A stretch of 64,000 bases of DNA, taken from the NCBI GenBank assembly GCA_900170005.1, contig LT827128.1, positions 1,488,001 through 1,552,000 of the forward strand. Reading direction: 5' to 3'. Both the position numbers and the translations under genes were made by a program. The stretch's first letter is position 1; every line of letters begins with the position of its first letter. This DNA is from Gordonibacter massiliensis (ex Traore et al. 2017). GTDB lineage: Bacteria > Actinomycetota > Coriobacteriia > Coriobacteriales > Eggerthellaceae. Positions 1 through 9,353 of the stretch are shown one piece after another. The notes under the pieces were generated by a model that saw nothing but the letters and a program-made list of their open reading frames with translations, had not been told where the DNA came from and ran no database searches.

Positions 1-2665
1 ATTTCGGCAGGTCGTTCACATAGAGGTGCCAGGGGCTGGTTTCGCGATCGTGCACCGTACCGTTGAGCGTGTAGACGCGGTCGGCCATGGCCTTGCCGTT
101 CTGGTAGATGCCCACCGTGATGGACGCACCTTCGGGGGCGGCTACGGTGTTGCCGCTCGCATCCTTCCACACCTTGTCGATGGTGTAGTCAACCGTGCCC
201 GCTATGCGGTTGACCACCCAGGTTCCCTGGTCGGGGTCGTTCGGATTGATAGGCTCCACACTCGATGCGAAGTGCTCGGGGGCGTTCTCGTCGGCCTCGC
301 TCGTCGCCTTGCTGCAGGCGAGCTGAAACGTACCGTCGGACTGGAGCAGCTCTTCGTCGCCGTCCCCCTCCTTCACCGACGTTTCCATCCAGCGGTACTC
401 CAGCTCGCGCCCGAGCGCATCGTAGAGCGTCGCGCTCGCCTCCGCCGTGCGCGTCATGATCTCGGCCTTGAAGTCCGTCAGCACCTGCGACGTGATCGTG
501 TTCGTCCAATCGCCCTCGCCCGTGCCCTTCGGGCGCGACTGGAGCGTCATCGTCACCTTGGCGTTGGCGATCTGGTTCTGGTAGACCGACGCCTTCCACG
601 TCTTCATCGAGGACGTTGACGTGGTGCCGGTGCGGCGGTTGCTCAGCGTGCCGCCGTTGTACAGGGAGCGATCTGCGCCGTCGCGCGTCCAGCCGTCGCG
701 ACTATCGGGCGCGGTGTCGCGCACTGTGCCGTTTTCGTGCACCTCGCCGAACACCTGCTCGTAGGAGCACGCACCGCCCGACAACGTCTCGCGCGTGAGA
801 TAGACGTAGGGGTAGCCCTCGGCATCGTACTTGGGCAGGCTTTGCAGGGTGCTGTCGGGCGACTTGTCGCCCTTGACCATGAACCCGAACGTGTCGTATC
901 CCTTGTCGTCGCCCGTCAGCTTGACTTCGATGGGCGTGTTGTTGTCGTCGCGCACCTGCGCGGCTTCCTTGAAGCTGTTGTTACCCTTGTCGGTGTAGCG
1001 CCACAGGTAGAACGCGGCGTCGGGGCGATCCTCCGCCTGGGCATGATCGTCCAGCCACGCCTTCGTGCCCGTGTACACCGCTTCGCCCGCCAGCGTGAGG
1101 TTGATGGTGCCGCCGTCATAGCATTCGGTGACGTTCGTGCCGTGGTTCACCACGGCGGCGTTGTCGTATTCGGGATAGTAGTAGTCCTCGGTCGGCTCGT
1201 CGGGCGCATCGGGTGCCTTCGCGCAGTAGGTGATGGGCTTGCCGTCGAGGTCGTACATCGGCAGGTTCAGCGCCGTGTAGGTGCCCGTGCCGTCATTGTT
1301 GTTGAACTCCCAGGTTGACTCGAAGCCCTCGATTGGCGAGTCGGAATCGGGGGCGTTGTAGAGTTGGAACTTGCCTACGGGCTCCGGATCATCGTGCTTC
1401 CCGCCGTCGCGCACGGTCACCTTCGCCGTGAACTCGGTGGTTTTCACGTTGTAGAGCTGGTTGTCGGCGTCGAACTGCTGCACGTAGCCATGGCCGAGCG
1501 CCTTATCGGGGCCTTCCTTGATGGTGTAGGTTATGGGCTTAGACGTGCCGCCCACCTTCACCGTGCTCGGCAAACCCGTGCACGTGTAGTCGGTATGGCT
1601 CGTGCCGTTCGGCGTCGCCGTTATCGAGGGGATGTCGCCCGTGATGCCCACTTGGTCTTTCGTGTCGACGGTGAGCAGGGTTTCGGTGCCGCCGTCGATG
1701 CTGAACCACACGCCCAGCGTGCCGTCGGTCGCGATCTTCTCCCACGGACGACCAACATCGTTGTTGTCGCGCCATTCCTTCCCGAGCGTTACCGTGGCGC
1801 CGTTGGCGGCGAGGGCGTTCGCGGACGCGGCCAGGGAGGCCGACGCGTCCGACGTCTCGGGCGCGGGCTTCGCCGGCAGCACCAGCGTAGCGGCTTCGTC
1901 GCCCTGCAGTGCCAACGCCACCTCGGAGGGCTCGCCGGCCAGGTCGGCGGCCGCAAGCTCCACCGGCACCCGCACGTCCAGCTCGAAGGGCTCGGCGGCG
2001 GCGAGCGCCTCCTCGGTCGGCTCCACGCGCACCGCGCCCTCCACCAGGGAGAGCGCCGCCAGCTCGGCGACATCGGCGTTCGCTTCGGCCAGCGCGTCCT
2101 CGGACGCAAGCGAGAGCGGCGCGGGCGGGGCGACCAGCGTGAAGTAATCGCCTGCGGCCGCTGCGACGGGATCCACTGTCGCGCGGTAGACCAGCTCCCA
2201 GCCGGTCGCCGCAGCTGCATCGGCGCCGGACACGTCGGCGCGGCCGTCCTCGGCCTCCACCAGCACCCACTCGCCGTTCGCATCGACGTAGGACGCGCCT
2301 ACGAACACGAGGCCGAGCGCGTCGGCATCCTCCGCAAGGTCGCGGGGCGTCGGCAGGCCGGACGCGTCGCCGTCGCCGTTGGGTGCCGCGCCGTCGGACG
2401 CGTCGCCGCTGCCGCCGCCGCTGCCGGAGGACGTCGCGCTGCCGGACGCGCCGGCGTCGGACGGGATGCTCGGGGATTCGGATTGCAGCAGATCGCCCGC
2501 AGAGGTTCCGCCGCCCTCCCCGTCCGTCGCCGCAAGCGGCGCGTCGGAGGCCGGCGCATCGTCGGCAAGTGCCATCAACGGCTGGAACGTGGCGCTGTTG
2601 CAGGTGAGCACCAGCGCAAATGCCATAAAGAGCGAAAAGACACGGTGTGCGTTTCGATGCTGCAT
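1..2665 (-). CDS. Cna_B-repeat surface protein, C-terminus beyond window
   Basis: Probable exported adhesin or pilin-like protein. The reading frame is open from an ATG at 2665 (ribosome site AGGGGA just upstream) to the window edge, 888 codons without a stop. Residues 1-35 form a signal peptide (hydrophobic LFMAFALVLTC, cleavage near ALADDA). Residues about 36-85 are Ala/Gly/Ser/Asp-rich low complexity. The remainder consists of beta-rich modules typical of Cna protein B-type repeats, for example TGTKAWLDD, FYLWRYTD and TIDKVWKDASG, with Tyr-rich ends such as LHLYVNDLP-type strands (WHLYVNDLPK near the edge). Such repeats form stalks of Gram-positive surface proteins, usually ending in a sortase signal, which would lie outside the window. 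Overlapping frames on both strands are Arg/Pro-rich shadows. The family assignment is by pattern only; the ligand is unknown. Confidence 0.8.
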   Translation of the reverse strand, partial: MQHRNAHRVFSLFMAFALVLTCNSATFQPLMALADDAPASDAPLAATDGEGGGTSAGDLLQSESPSIPSDAGASGSATSSGSGGGSGDASDGAAPNGDGDASGLPTPRDLAEDADALGLVFVGASYVDANGEWVLVEAEDGRADVSGADAAAATGWELVYRATVDPVAAAAGDYFTLVAPPAPLSLASEDALAEANADVAELAALSLVEGAVRVEPTEEALAAAEPFELDVRVPVELAAADLAGEPSEVALALQGDEAATLVLPAKPAPETSDASASLAASANALAANGATVTLGKEWRDNNDVGRPWEKIATDGTLGVWFSIDGGTETLLTVDTKDQVGITGDIPSITATPNGTSHTDYTCTGLPSTVKVGGTSKPITYTIKEGPDKALGHGYVQQFDADNQLYNVKTTEFTAKVTVRDGGKHDDPEPVGKFQLYNAPDSDSPIEGFESTWEFNNNDGTGTYTALNLPMYDLDGKPITYCAKAPDAPDEPTEDYYYPEYDNAAVVNHGTNVTECYDGGTINLTLAGEAVYTGTKAWLDDHAQAEDRPDAAFYLWRYTDKGNNSFKEAAQVRDDNNTPIEVKLTGDDKGYDTFGFMVKGDKSPDSTLQSLPKYDAEGYPYVYLTRETLSGGACSYEQVFGEVHENGTVRDTAPDSRDGWTRDGADRSLYNGGTLSNRRTGTTSTSSMKTWKASVYQNQIANAKVTMTLQSRPKGTGEGDWTNTITSQVLTDFKAEIMTRTAEASATLYDALGRELEYRWMETSVKEGDGDEELLQSDGTFQLACSKATSEADENAPEHFASSVEPINPNDPDQGTWVVNRIAGTVDYTIDKVWKDASGNTVAAPEGASITVGIYQNGKAMADRVYTLNGTVHDRETSPWHLYVNDLPK

Positions 2666-2722
2666 GCGAATCCCCTTCAGTTGCATTTGGGCATGACAAT
2701 GCCCGAGCGTGCTCTTAAGTGG

Positions 2723-2772
2723 ATTTTACGCCACCCCCCATTGCATTAATATTGATTCAATATTTATTGAAT
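2723..2772 (-). promoter_or_regulatory. Candidate promoter and operator of the Cna_B gene
   Basis: An 18-bp perfect palindrome, ATTCAATA-TT-TATTGAAT, occupies 2755-2772 in an AT-rich patch, and TAAAAT (minus strand, 2728-2723) could be the -10. The AT-rich patch stands out in a GC-rich genome. No regulator is identified. Confidence 0.3.
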
Positions 2773-3029
2773 GCCTGATCAGAAGTTTGTTTTTCCTTGA
2801 CAAGCGCCTGCGGTACCGCTCTGCCCGCGCGCCTTCGCGCCGCACGCCGCGTCTCGGTTCCCGGCGGATCCCAGCATCGGCGTCCGCCGCATGTGCTCGC
2901 ACCGTGCGCTTGCCGCAGGCCTCGCCGCCCTCGCAGCCCATCGCACCGGGCGGGCAGCAGCCTGCCCCTACGGCGCCCCCTTTCCTGCGGGCGTTCCCGC
3001 GCGGGGCTTCCCTGTTCGAGCAACCGCGA

Positions 3030-3149
3030 TAGCACAAAATCACCCTTATGAACGATTATTCGGCCTCGTTTCCAACTGGACGCTGCATTATCCCAGGTCG
3101 CGTATTTCAACAAAGGTCAAGAATCGTTCATAACGGTAATTTTGCGCTA
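3030..3149. repeat. Imperfect 32-bp inverted repeat pair
   Basis: Arms at 3030-3061 and 3118-3149 are inverted copies with about five mismatches, including a perfect 12-bp core TTATGAACGATT / AATCGTTCATAA. They flank 56 bp. No gene is visible from 2780 to 3530; this stretch consists of repeats. It could be a small non-autonomous element or a structured intergenic repeat. Confidence 0.55.
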
Positions 3150-3165
3150 GGCGAACAGTCGTTCG

Positions 3166-3395
3166 CTGTTAAACCACCGATGGCATTCCGCAAGCCAGCG
3201 CGTTGTCACCCTGAGCGAGCGGAGCGAGTCGAAGGATCCCGTGCGGTGCCAACCGAAGGCGCTTGCTGCTGCCGCCGCGCGGGATCCTTCGACTCCGGCG
3301 GCTTTCGCCGCCTCCGCTCAGGATGACAACCTGAGCAGGTGCATGTCAATGCTGGTTTAACAGCGGAAACAGACGCTCTATGTTAAACCAGCGTT
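3166..3395. repeat. Nested palindromic intergenic repeat
   Basis: Outer arms CTGTTAAACCA (from 3166) and TGGTTTAACAG (to 3363) enclose a palindrome whose arms start GTTGTCACCCTGAGC (3203) and end GCTCAGGATGACAAC (3330), both meeting at GGATCC-containing stems. A further hairpin with 15-bp arms (3349-3363 and 3381-3395, loop 17) follows. The GTCA[CT]CCTGAG type of palindrome is a dispersed intergenic repeat in several bacterial phyla. Confidence 0.6.
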
Positions 3396-3470
3396 GATAT
3401 GGAGGACAGGTGGGCGGCAGCCCGCCCTGCGGAAGACACCGCGCTTGCAGATCGCCGCGACGGGGCGGGC

Positions 3471-3503
3471 ATAAAAAAATCCCCCGCCGAAGCGGGGGAT
3501 TCG
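3471..3503 (-). terminator. Terminator of the arc operon
   Basis: On the minus strand, ATCCCCCGC - TTCG - GCGGGGGAT is followed by a run of T residues, about 50 bp after the antiporter stop codon. Confidence 0.85.
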
Positions 3504-3552
3504 AAGCGCGGTTCCGTGCGCGAGCGCTACGTCAGCCTAGCATGGCCAACGC

Positions 3553-5175
3553 CTAAGCCGCACCAGGTATGATCACCATCGCCGCCGTGAGGATAATGGC
3601 GCAGACCACGCCCAGGATGATGAACAGCTTGCCGCCGAACTTGAGCCAGGTGGAGTACTCGATCTTCGCCAACGCGAGGCCGCCCATGATGGCGCCGCTC
3701 GTGGGGGTGAACAGGTTCACCAGGCCGTTGCCGGCGCTGTAGATCATGATCATCACGTCGGTGGAGAACCCGAGCGAGTTCGCCAGCGGGCCCATGATGG
3801 GCATGGACACGGTGGCCATGCCGGACGACGACGGGATGAGGAACGACAGCACGATGTAGAGCAGGAACGACAGCGGCGCGAAGATGATCGCCGACATGCC
3901 GGCCAGCGCGTTCGCCGCGTTCTCGAGGATCCAGATGTCCAAGCCGGTCTCGCCCATGAGCACCGTGATGGAGCGCGCCATGGCGATGATCAGCACAACG
4001 CTCATCATGTCGGCGGTGCCGTTGATGAACGCCTTGATGAAGCGGCTCTCGGACAGACCGCCGATAACGGCGATGACGATGGCCATGAGCAGGAACCACG
4101 TGGTGGCCTCGTCGAAGTACCACTGGCCCAGCGGCACGCCCGTGAGGAACGCGGACCAGCCGTCGGAGATCTGCTCCTCGGCGGTGACGGTGCCGGACAC
4201 CTCGCCCGTGAACGTCAGCTCGCCGTCGACCGCGCCCGCGTCTGCGGCGTCGGCCCACGAGGCCGAGATATCGTCGCCGCTCACCTGCGTGGTCACTTCT
4301 TCCGTAGCAGCGCCGGCGTTGAACACGTCGATGCCGAAGTCCTCCCAGGGGATGAAGCTGACGATCATGACGACGAACGTGAGGGCGAACACCACGAGCG
4401 TCCACTTCTGGCGTCCCGTCATGAGCTTCTTGTTCGGGTTCGCCTCAGCGTCTTCGGTCTCCTGCTGGGCCTCGCCGAACTCGGCCTTCATGGTCTCCTG
4501 CTCCTGCAGCGACATGATGGTGGAGCCCTTGTTGGCCTTGACCTTCTTCGCGTAGCGCATGACGAACACGATGGAGATGGCGAGCGTCACGAGCCACAGG
4601 ATCACGCCGAGCATGATGATGGTGCCCTGGTTGACGACGATGCCCGTGCCGGACAGCGAGTCGACGGCCGCGCCCACGGCGAACGGGTTCACCGTCGAGC
4701 CCAGCACGCCGCAGCCGGCGCCCAGCAGGACGACCGCCGCGCCGACGACGCTGTCGAAGCCGGCAGCCACCATCGTGGCGGCCAGCAGCAGGTAGAACGG
4801 CACCGTTTCCTCGCACATGCCGTACGTCGTGCCGCCGATGGAGAAGATGAACATGAGGATGGGAATGAGGATGAGCTCATTGCCCTTCAGCTTCTTCACG
4901 AGTGCCGCGATGCCGGCGTCGAGAGCCCCGGTCTCCGTCACGATACCCAAAAAGCCGCCCAAGACGAGGACGAACAGGCAAACGGGCAACGCGTCGGTAA
5001 AGCCCTTGACCGGTGCCGTCGCCACGTTGGCGATCGTCGCACCCGTGACACCCTCCACTCCGGTCGCACCCATGATCACCGTGATGACAGCCAACACGAT
5101 GAGGATGATAGCCAGAATGGTGAATGAAGATATAGATCGCTTCTTTCTGCTTTTTTCCTTCGTTTTCTCGGTCAT
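3553..5175 (-). CDS. YfcC-family antiporter, probable arginine/ornithine exchanger
   Basis: A 540-residue polytopic membrane protein with about 12 hydrophobic segments, a basic N-terminus (KEKSRKKR) and a central acidic extracytoplasmic-looking insert around residues 285-340. The sequence pattern (GGFLGIVTETGALDAGI, IPSSSGMATVSMPIMGPL) is that of the YfcC/DcuC-like carrier family. It is the last gene after arcA, arcB and arcC on the same strand, 143 bp below arcC. In other bacteria YfcC-type carriers take the arcD slot and exchange arginine for ornithine, so that role is inferred from position. The ATG is preceded by AAGGAGG. Short-chain dicarboxylate transport is the alternative. Confidence 0.8.
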   Translation of the reverse strand: MTEKTKEKSRKKRSISSFTILAIILIVLAVITVIMGATGVEGVTGATIANVATAPVKGFTDALPVCLFVLVLGGFLGIVTETGALDAGIAALVKKLKGNELILIPILMFIFSIGGTTYGMCEETVPFYLLLAATMVAAGFDSVVGAAVVLLGAGCGVLGSTVNPFAVGAAVDSLSGTGIVVNQGTIIMLGVILWLVTLAISIVFVMRYAKKVKANKGSTIMSLQEQETMKAEFGEAQQETEDAEANPNKKLMTGRQKWTLVVFALTFVVMIVSFIPWEDFGIDVFNAGAATEEVTTQVSGDDISASWADAADAGAVDGELTFTGEVSGTVTAEEQISDGWSAFLTGVPLGQWYFDEATTWFLLMAIVIAVIGGLSESRFIKAFINGTADMMSVVLIIAMARSITVLMGETGLDIWILENAANALAGMSAIIFAPLSFLLYIVLSFLIPSSSGMATVSMPIMGPLANSLGFSTDVMIMIYSAGNGLVNLFTPTSGAIMGGLALAKIEYSTWLKFGGKLFIILGVVCAIILTAAMVIIPGAA

Positions 5176-5279
5176 GAGAACCCCTCCTTATAAGAGGATC
5201 GAGGTGAATACGTTTGGCGAACGAGAAACCTAAACGGGCTGGCCGGAAGCATAACCGCCCAACTCGCGGATACCCCAAA

Positions 5280-5312
5280 GCGGCGGCGGGACGCATCCGC
5301 GCCCGCCGCCGC
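5280..5312. other. Strong intercistronic hairpin between arcC and the antiporter gene
   Basis: Perfect 11-bp arms GCGGCGGCGGG and CCCGCCGCCGC separated by 11 nt. There is no long T-tract, so it is more likely an mRNA-stability or attenuation element that sets antiporter level than a full terminator. Confidence 0.5.
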
Positions 5313-5318
5313 GAAACA

Positions 5319-6272
5319 CTAAGCGGTGATGACCGTGCCGGTCTTGCCCTTCAGGCCGTCGGCGGCGCACTCGAGCGACGTGATGAGCGCGCGTCCCTCG
5401 GGGTGCTGCTGGACGAACTCGATGCAGGCCTCCACCTTCGGCAGCATGCTGCCGGGGGCGAACTGGCCCTCCTCGATGTACTTCTCGGCCTCGGCCACCG
5501 TCATGGAGTCGAGCTCCTTCTGCTCCGGCGTGTTGAAGTTGATGCACACCTTCTCCACGGCCGTGAGGATGACGAGCATGTCGGCGCGGAAGTCCGCGGC
5601 CAGCTTGGCGGACGAGCGGTCCTTGTCGATGACGGCCGGCACGCCGTGGTAGCTGTCGTCCTTCTCGACGACCGGCACGCCGCCGCCGCCCGTGGAGATG
5701 ACGATGTAGCCGTCGTCCATGAGGTCCTTGATGGCGTCGAACTCGACGATGCGCTGCGGCTTCGGGGAGGCCACCACCTGGCGCCAGCCGCGGCCGGCGT
5801 CTTCCTTGTAGGTGTAGCCGGTCTCCTCGGCGCGCTTCATGGCCTCCTCCTCGGTGAGGAAGGCGCCGACGGGCTTCGTCGGGTTCTGGAACGCCGGGTC
5901 CTCGGGGTAGACCACCGTCTGCGTGACGACGCAGGCCGTGGAGCGCATGATGCCGCGGCGCTTCATCTCGTTCAGGATGGCCTGCGACAGCTGGTAGCCG
6001 ATGTAGCCCTGGCTCATGGCGCCGCACTCGGGGAACGGCATGGCCGGCGTCTTGCCGTCGTGCGTGGAAGCGTAGTCGAACGCGTTGTTGATCATGCCGA
6101 CCTGCGGGCCGTTGCCGTGGGAGACCACGACGTTGATGCCCTCGGCCACCATGTCCACGATGTGCTCGGCCGTGTTCTTCACGAGCTCCAGCTGCTCCTG
6201 CGGCGTGTTGCCCAAGGCGTTGCCGCCGAGCGCGATGACCACGGACTTGCCTTCGCCTTTCTGGTATGCCAT
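5319..6272 (-). CDS. arcC: Carbamate kinase
   Basis: Converts carbamoyl phosphate and ADP to ATP, CO2 and ammonia, the energy-yielding last step of the arginine deiminase pathway; cytoplasmic. The 317 residues match the family length. Diagnostic segments are VVIALGGNALG at the N-terminus, SHGNGPQVG around residue 51-59, VVASPKPQRIVE in the middle and STGGGGVPVV. The start ATG follows AGAAGGAGATAGCT. It lies 34 bp below arcB, so it is co-transcribed. Confidence 0.97.
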   Translation of the reverse strand: MAYQKGEGKSVVIALGGNALGNTPQEQLELVKNTAEHIVDMVAEGINVVVSHGNGPQVGMINNAFDYASTHDGKTPAMPFPECGAMSQGYIGYQLSQAILNEMKRRGIMRSTACVVTQTVVYPEDPAFQNPTKPVGAFLTEEEAMKRAEETGYTYKEDAGRGWRQVVASPKPQRIVEFDAIKDLMDDGYIVISTGGGGVPVVEKDDSYHGVPAVIDKDRSSAKLAADFRADMLVILTAVEKVCINFNTPEQKELDSMTVAEAEKYIEEGQFAPGSMLPKVEACIEFVQQHPEGRALITSLECAADGLKGKTGTVITA

Positions 6273-6306
6273 AGCTATCTCCTTCTTTCCTCGTCGGTGC
6301 TTTTAC

Positions 6307-7302
6307 TTAGGAGAGCGTGGCGTACATGACGGCCTTGATGGTGTGCATGCGGTTCTCGGCCTCGTCGAACACCTTGGACTGGCTGGACTCGAAGACCTCG
6401 TCCTCGACTTCCATCTCGGTCACGCCGAACTGCTCGGCGATCTCGGCGCCGATGGTGGTCTTCGTGTCGTGGAACGACGGCAGGCAGTGCATGAAGATGG
6501 CGTCGTCGGAGGCCATGGCCATGACTTCCTTCGTCACGCGGTAGGGCTCCAGCAGCTTGATGCGCTCGGCCCAGAGCTCGGCCGGCTCGCCCATGGACAC
6601 CCAGATGTCCGTGTAGATGACGTTGGCGCCCGTGCAGGCTTCCTTGACGTCCTCGGTGAGCGTGATGGTGGCGCCGGTCTCGGCGGCAACCTCGCGGCAC
6701 TGCGCCACGAGATCGGCCTTCGGCATGCGGGCCTCGGGGCCGCAGGCCACGAAGTGCAGGCCCAGCTTCGCGCACACGACCATGAGCGAGTTAGCCACGT
6801 TGTTCTCGGCGTCGCCCATGAACACGAACTTCAGGCCCTTGAGGCCCTGGGGGAAGTTCTCCTCGACCGTCAGCATGTCGGCGATCATCTGGGTGGGATG
6901 GAACTCGGTGGTCAGGCCGTTCCACACCGGCACGCCGGCGTTGGCGGCCAGGTCCTCGACGATCTCCTGGGAGAAGCCGCGGTACTCGATGCCGTCGTAC
7001 ATGCGGCCGAGCACGCGAGCGGTGTCCTCGATGGACTCCTTCTTGCCCATCTGGGAGCTGCCGGGATCGAGGTAGGTGACGCCCATGCCCAGGTCCATGC
7101 CGCCGACTTCGAAGGCGCAGCGGGTGCGCGTGGAGGTCTTCTCGAACAGCAGAACGATGTTCTTGCCTTCGAGGTAGCGATGGGGGGTACCCGTCAGTTT
7201 CAGGTTCTTGAACTCCTTGGACAACTTGATGAGGTAGCGGATCTCGTCAGGCGTGAAATCCAGCAGCTTCAGGAAGTTGCGTCCGCTCAGGCTCGTGGGC
7301 AT
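6307..7302 (-). CDS. arcB: Ornithine carbamoyltransferase, catabolic
   Basis: Phosphorolyses citrulline to ornithine and carbamoyl phosphate in the arginine deiminase pathway. 331 residues. The carbamoyl phosphate motif STRTR lies near residue 58, HPTQ near 134, [12 protein letters not shown] in the second domain and HCLPSFHD near residue 270 for ornithine binding. A catabolic rather than biosynthetic role is inferred from the arcA-arcB-arcC order. The start is supported by GAAAGGAATT before ATG. Confidence 0.96.
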   Translation of the reverse strand: MPTSLSGRNFLKLLDFTPDEIRYLIKLSKEFKNLKLTGTPHRYLEGKNIVLLFEKTSTRTRCAFEVGGMDLGMGVTYLDPGSSQMGKKESIEDTARVLGRMYDGIEYRGFSQEIVEDLAANAGVPVWNGLTTEFHPTQMIADMLTVEENFPQGLKGLKFVFMGDAENNVANSLMVVCAKLGLHFVACGPEARMPKADLVAQCREVAAETGATITLTEDVKEACTGANVIYTDIWVSMGEPAELWAERIKLLEPYRVTKEVMAMASDDAIFMHCLPSFHDTKTTIGAEIAEQFGVTEMEVEDEVFESSQSKVFDEAENRMHTIKAVMYATLS

Positions 7303-7389
7303 AATTCATTCCTTTCGTCGTTCTTTGCCAAGTTTTTTCTTTCGTGCGAACCGTGCAGGCGGGCGTCGCCAAGTTGAAACCGCCCGCCT

Positions 7390-7438
7390 CTTTTCAGCCT
7401 TCGAGGGGAACCCAAGGCCCCCCTCTCGGCTGGAAAAG
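7390..7438. other. Hairpin in the arcA-arcB spacer
   Basis: Arms built from CTTTTCAGCC with CGAGGGG, opposed by CCCCTCTCG with GGCTGGAAAAG, in the 178-bp spacer between arcA and arcB. A probable processing or stability structure, since both genes read through it on the minus strand. Confidence 0.45.
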
Positions 7439-7480
7439 ACAAAGGGTTGCGGTCCGACCGGCGGCCGGACCTGTGCGAAA

Positions 7481-8698
7481 CTAGTCCTCGCGCCAAATGG
7501 GCATGCTCATGCAGCGTGGGCCGCCACGGCCGCGGGACAGCTCGGCGGAGGGGATCACGATGAGCTTGATACCCTTCTCCTCGAGCACGGCGTTCGTCAC
7601 GTCGTTGCGCTCGTACACGCACACGACGCCCGGAGCGATGCACAGCGTGTTGCTGCCGTCGTTCCACTGCTCGCGCTCGGCCGCGATGCGGTCGCCGCCG
7701 CCGCAGGGGATGAGCTCGACCGGATGGCCCATGTAGGTCTCCAGGATGCTCTCCAGCTTGCCGGACGTCTCCTTGACCTTGATACCGTCGCCTTCCGGCG
7801 TGATCTCGAAGACGGTCAGCGGGCCCATGATGCCCGGGTGGATGGTGAACTTGTCCGTGTCGATCTGCGTGAACACGGTGTCGAGGTGCATCATGGCGCG
7901 GTTGTTCGGGATGTTGAACGCCAGGATGGTGTCGATGGGGCTGGTGTCGTCGTTGAAGATGTTGTGGGCCAGCGCGTCGATGGCGTCGGGCTCGGTGCGC
8001 TGGGAGATGCCCACGGCCAGCACGTGCTCGTTGAGGTTGAGGATGTCGCCGCCCTCGATGTGGAACGTGTTGTAGCGGCTGTAGTACTGCGGAACGTCCT
8101 TGAAGTCCGGATGGTACTCGAAGATGTACTCGCCGTAGATCGTCTCGCGGTTGCGCGTGACGGAGTACATGCGGTTGATGGACACGCCGTTGCCGATCAT
8201 GGCGAAGTTGTCGCGCGTGAAGTACAGGTTCGGCATAGGGGCCACGACCATCTTGGAGGCCTCGGACACCAGGTCCACCAGCGAGTTGGACTTGTCGGTG
8301 TGAAGCTCGGTGAGGTTGATGCCCTCCATCGTCTTCAGCACGAGGTCCTTGTTGTTGGGGTAGTTGTCGTTCAGGTAGTCGAAGATGATCTTCTGGTAGC
8401 GGTCGGTGCGGATGCCGGCCTCTTCGATGAACTGCTTCAGGAACGGCTCGCGCACATCGGGGTTCTGGTCGAGCACTTCGGTCATGAGGTCCTCGAGGTA
8501 CACGACCTCCACGCCGTTGTCGCGCAGAGCCTGGGCGAACGCGTCGTGCTCCTCCTGGGCGACCTTCAGGAACGGGATGTCGTCGAACAGCAGCTCTTCG
8601 AGCGTGTTCGGCGTCAGGTTCAGAAGCTCTCGGCCCGGGCGGTGCAGCAGGACTCGCTTCAAAGGCTTGATCTCGCTTTTAACGTTGACACCAGCCAT
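7481..8698 (-). CDS. arcA: Arginine deiminase
   Basis: Hydrolyses arginine to citrulline and ammonia, the first step of arginine fermentation. 405 residues, standard for the family. Visible signatures are the N-terminal LKRVLLHRPG, FTRDNFAMIGNG around residues 160-170, EGGDILNLN with its substrate-binding acids, and the C-terminal GRGGPRCMSMP, whose Cys (about residue 396) is the expected nucleophile. Ribosome site AAGGAGGG precedes the ATG. First gene of the arc operon, with about 540 bp of regulatory DNA upstream. Confidence 0.97.
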   Translation of the reverse strand: MAGVNVKSEIKPLKRVLLHRPGRELLNLTPNTLEELLFDDIPFLKVAQEEHDAFAQALRDNGVEVVYLEDLMTEVLDQNPDVREPFLKQFIEEAGIRTDRYQKIIFDYLNDNYPNNKDLVLKTMEGINLTELHTDKSNSLVDLVSEASKMVVAPMPNLYFTRDNFAMIGNGVSINRMYSVTRNRETIYGEYIFEYHPDFKDVPQYYSRYNTFHIEGGDILNLNEHVLAVGISQRTEPDAIDALAHNIFNDDTSPIDTILAFNIPNNRAMMHLDTVFTQIDTDKFTIHPGIMGPLTVFEITPEGDGIKVKETSGKLESILETYMGHPVELIPCGGGDRIAAEREQWNDGSNTLCIAPGVVCVYERNDVTNAVLEEKGIKLIVIPSAELSRGRGGPRCMSMPIWRED

Positions 8699-9211
8699 TG
8701 CAACCCTCCTTTTCTTTATGCATTTTCCAGATTTTCAGACTCGAGGGCAGCCGTTGCGCACCGTCTGCCCGTTCGATAGGCCCAAAATCTCACGGTTCGA
8801 TTCGAATTGCAACCACATTTCCGCAACAAAACCGTACCCCGTTTGATATCGGGTGCTTTTTCGGTGAACGGTAGCTTTTAACAACCTCAAAATTCACCGT
8901 TTCATCACATTTGCTTTGCCACAACAGAGCGCTGAATCGAACGAAACAACGCTTTTCACACCTCGAAGCGAGCCCTCGCTCCCCCGTCGCCGCGAAAGCT
9001 GATAAATTGGAATGCATAAACGGGGGCAAACATGCATTCCTGGCGCAAACGGCTCATCGATGGTCCGGCGCCCAGGAGCGCCCGCGGGCCGCGCAAGCGT
9101 CTTCCCCGGTTGGCGTGATGGGAAAATGTAGTTTTTCACGTGCGGTTTCTCCGCAGGGAATAGTTCGGGAACCTTTCCCGCCTCTTCCATATGCGCTTAG
9201 GCGTTTTACGG
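8699..9211. other. arcA leader and promoter region, no gene seen
   Basis: No plausible reading frame. Opposed near-copies of ACGGTGAA (ACCGTTTCATC and GGTGAACGGT) between about 8862 and 8915 could be part of an operator for the arc operon, but I cannot assign a regulator or a clear -35/-10 pair. Confidence 0.35.
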
Positions 9212-9217
9212 TATAAT
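9212..9217 (+). promoter_or_regulatory. -10 box of tRNA-Arg
   Basis: TATAAT in the small palindrome GGTATAATACC, 18 bp before the tRNA. The -35 is weak. Confidence 0.6.
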
Positions 9218-9235
9218 ACCGGTGCTGAACCAAAC

Positions 9236-9311
9236 GCGCTCGTGGCTCAATGGATAGAGCAACGGACTTCTAATCCGTCGGTTGCAGGTTCGAGTCCTGC
9301 CGGGCGCACCA
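9236..9311 (+). tRNA. tRNA-Arg (TCT)
   Basis: Cloverleaf folds fully: acceptor GCGCTCG with CGGGCGC, anticodon stem ACGGA/TCCGT with loop CTTCTAA (anticodon TCT), T-arm GCAGG-TTCGAGT-CCTGC, and an encoded CCA end. Confidence 0.97.
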
Positions 9312-9321
9312 GCATGTGCCA

Positions 9322-9353
9322 GCCGCATCCCCGAAGGGATGCGGCTTTTTTAT
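9322..9353 (+). terminator. Terminator after tRNA-Arg
   Basis: GCCGCATCCC - CGAA - GGGATGCGGC followed by six T. Confidence 0.9.

Noticed and set aside
1539-2699. 386-codon minus-strand frame in the Cna_B region
   Set aside because: Different frame from the real gene, extremely Arg-rich, no domain.
1364-2749. Long plus-strand open frame opposite the Cna_B gene
   Set aside because: Arg/Gly/His-rich shadow of a GC-rich gene; the minus-strand frame has signal peptide, repeats and ribosome site.
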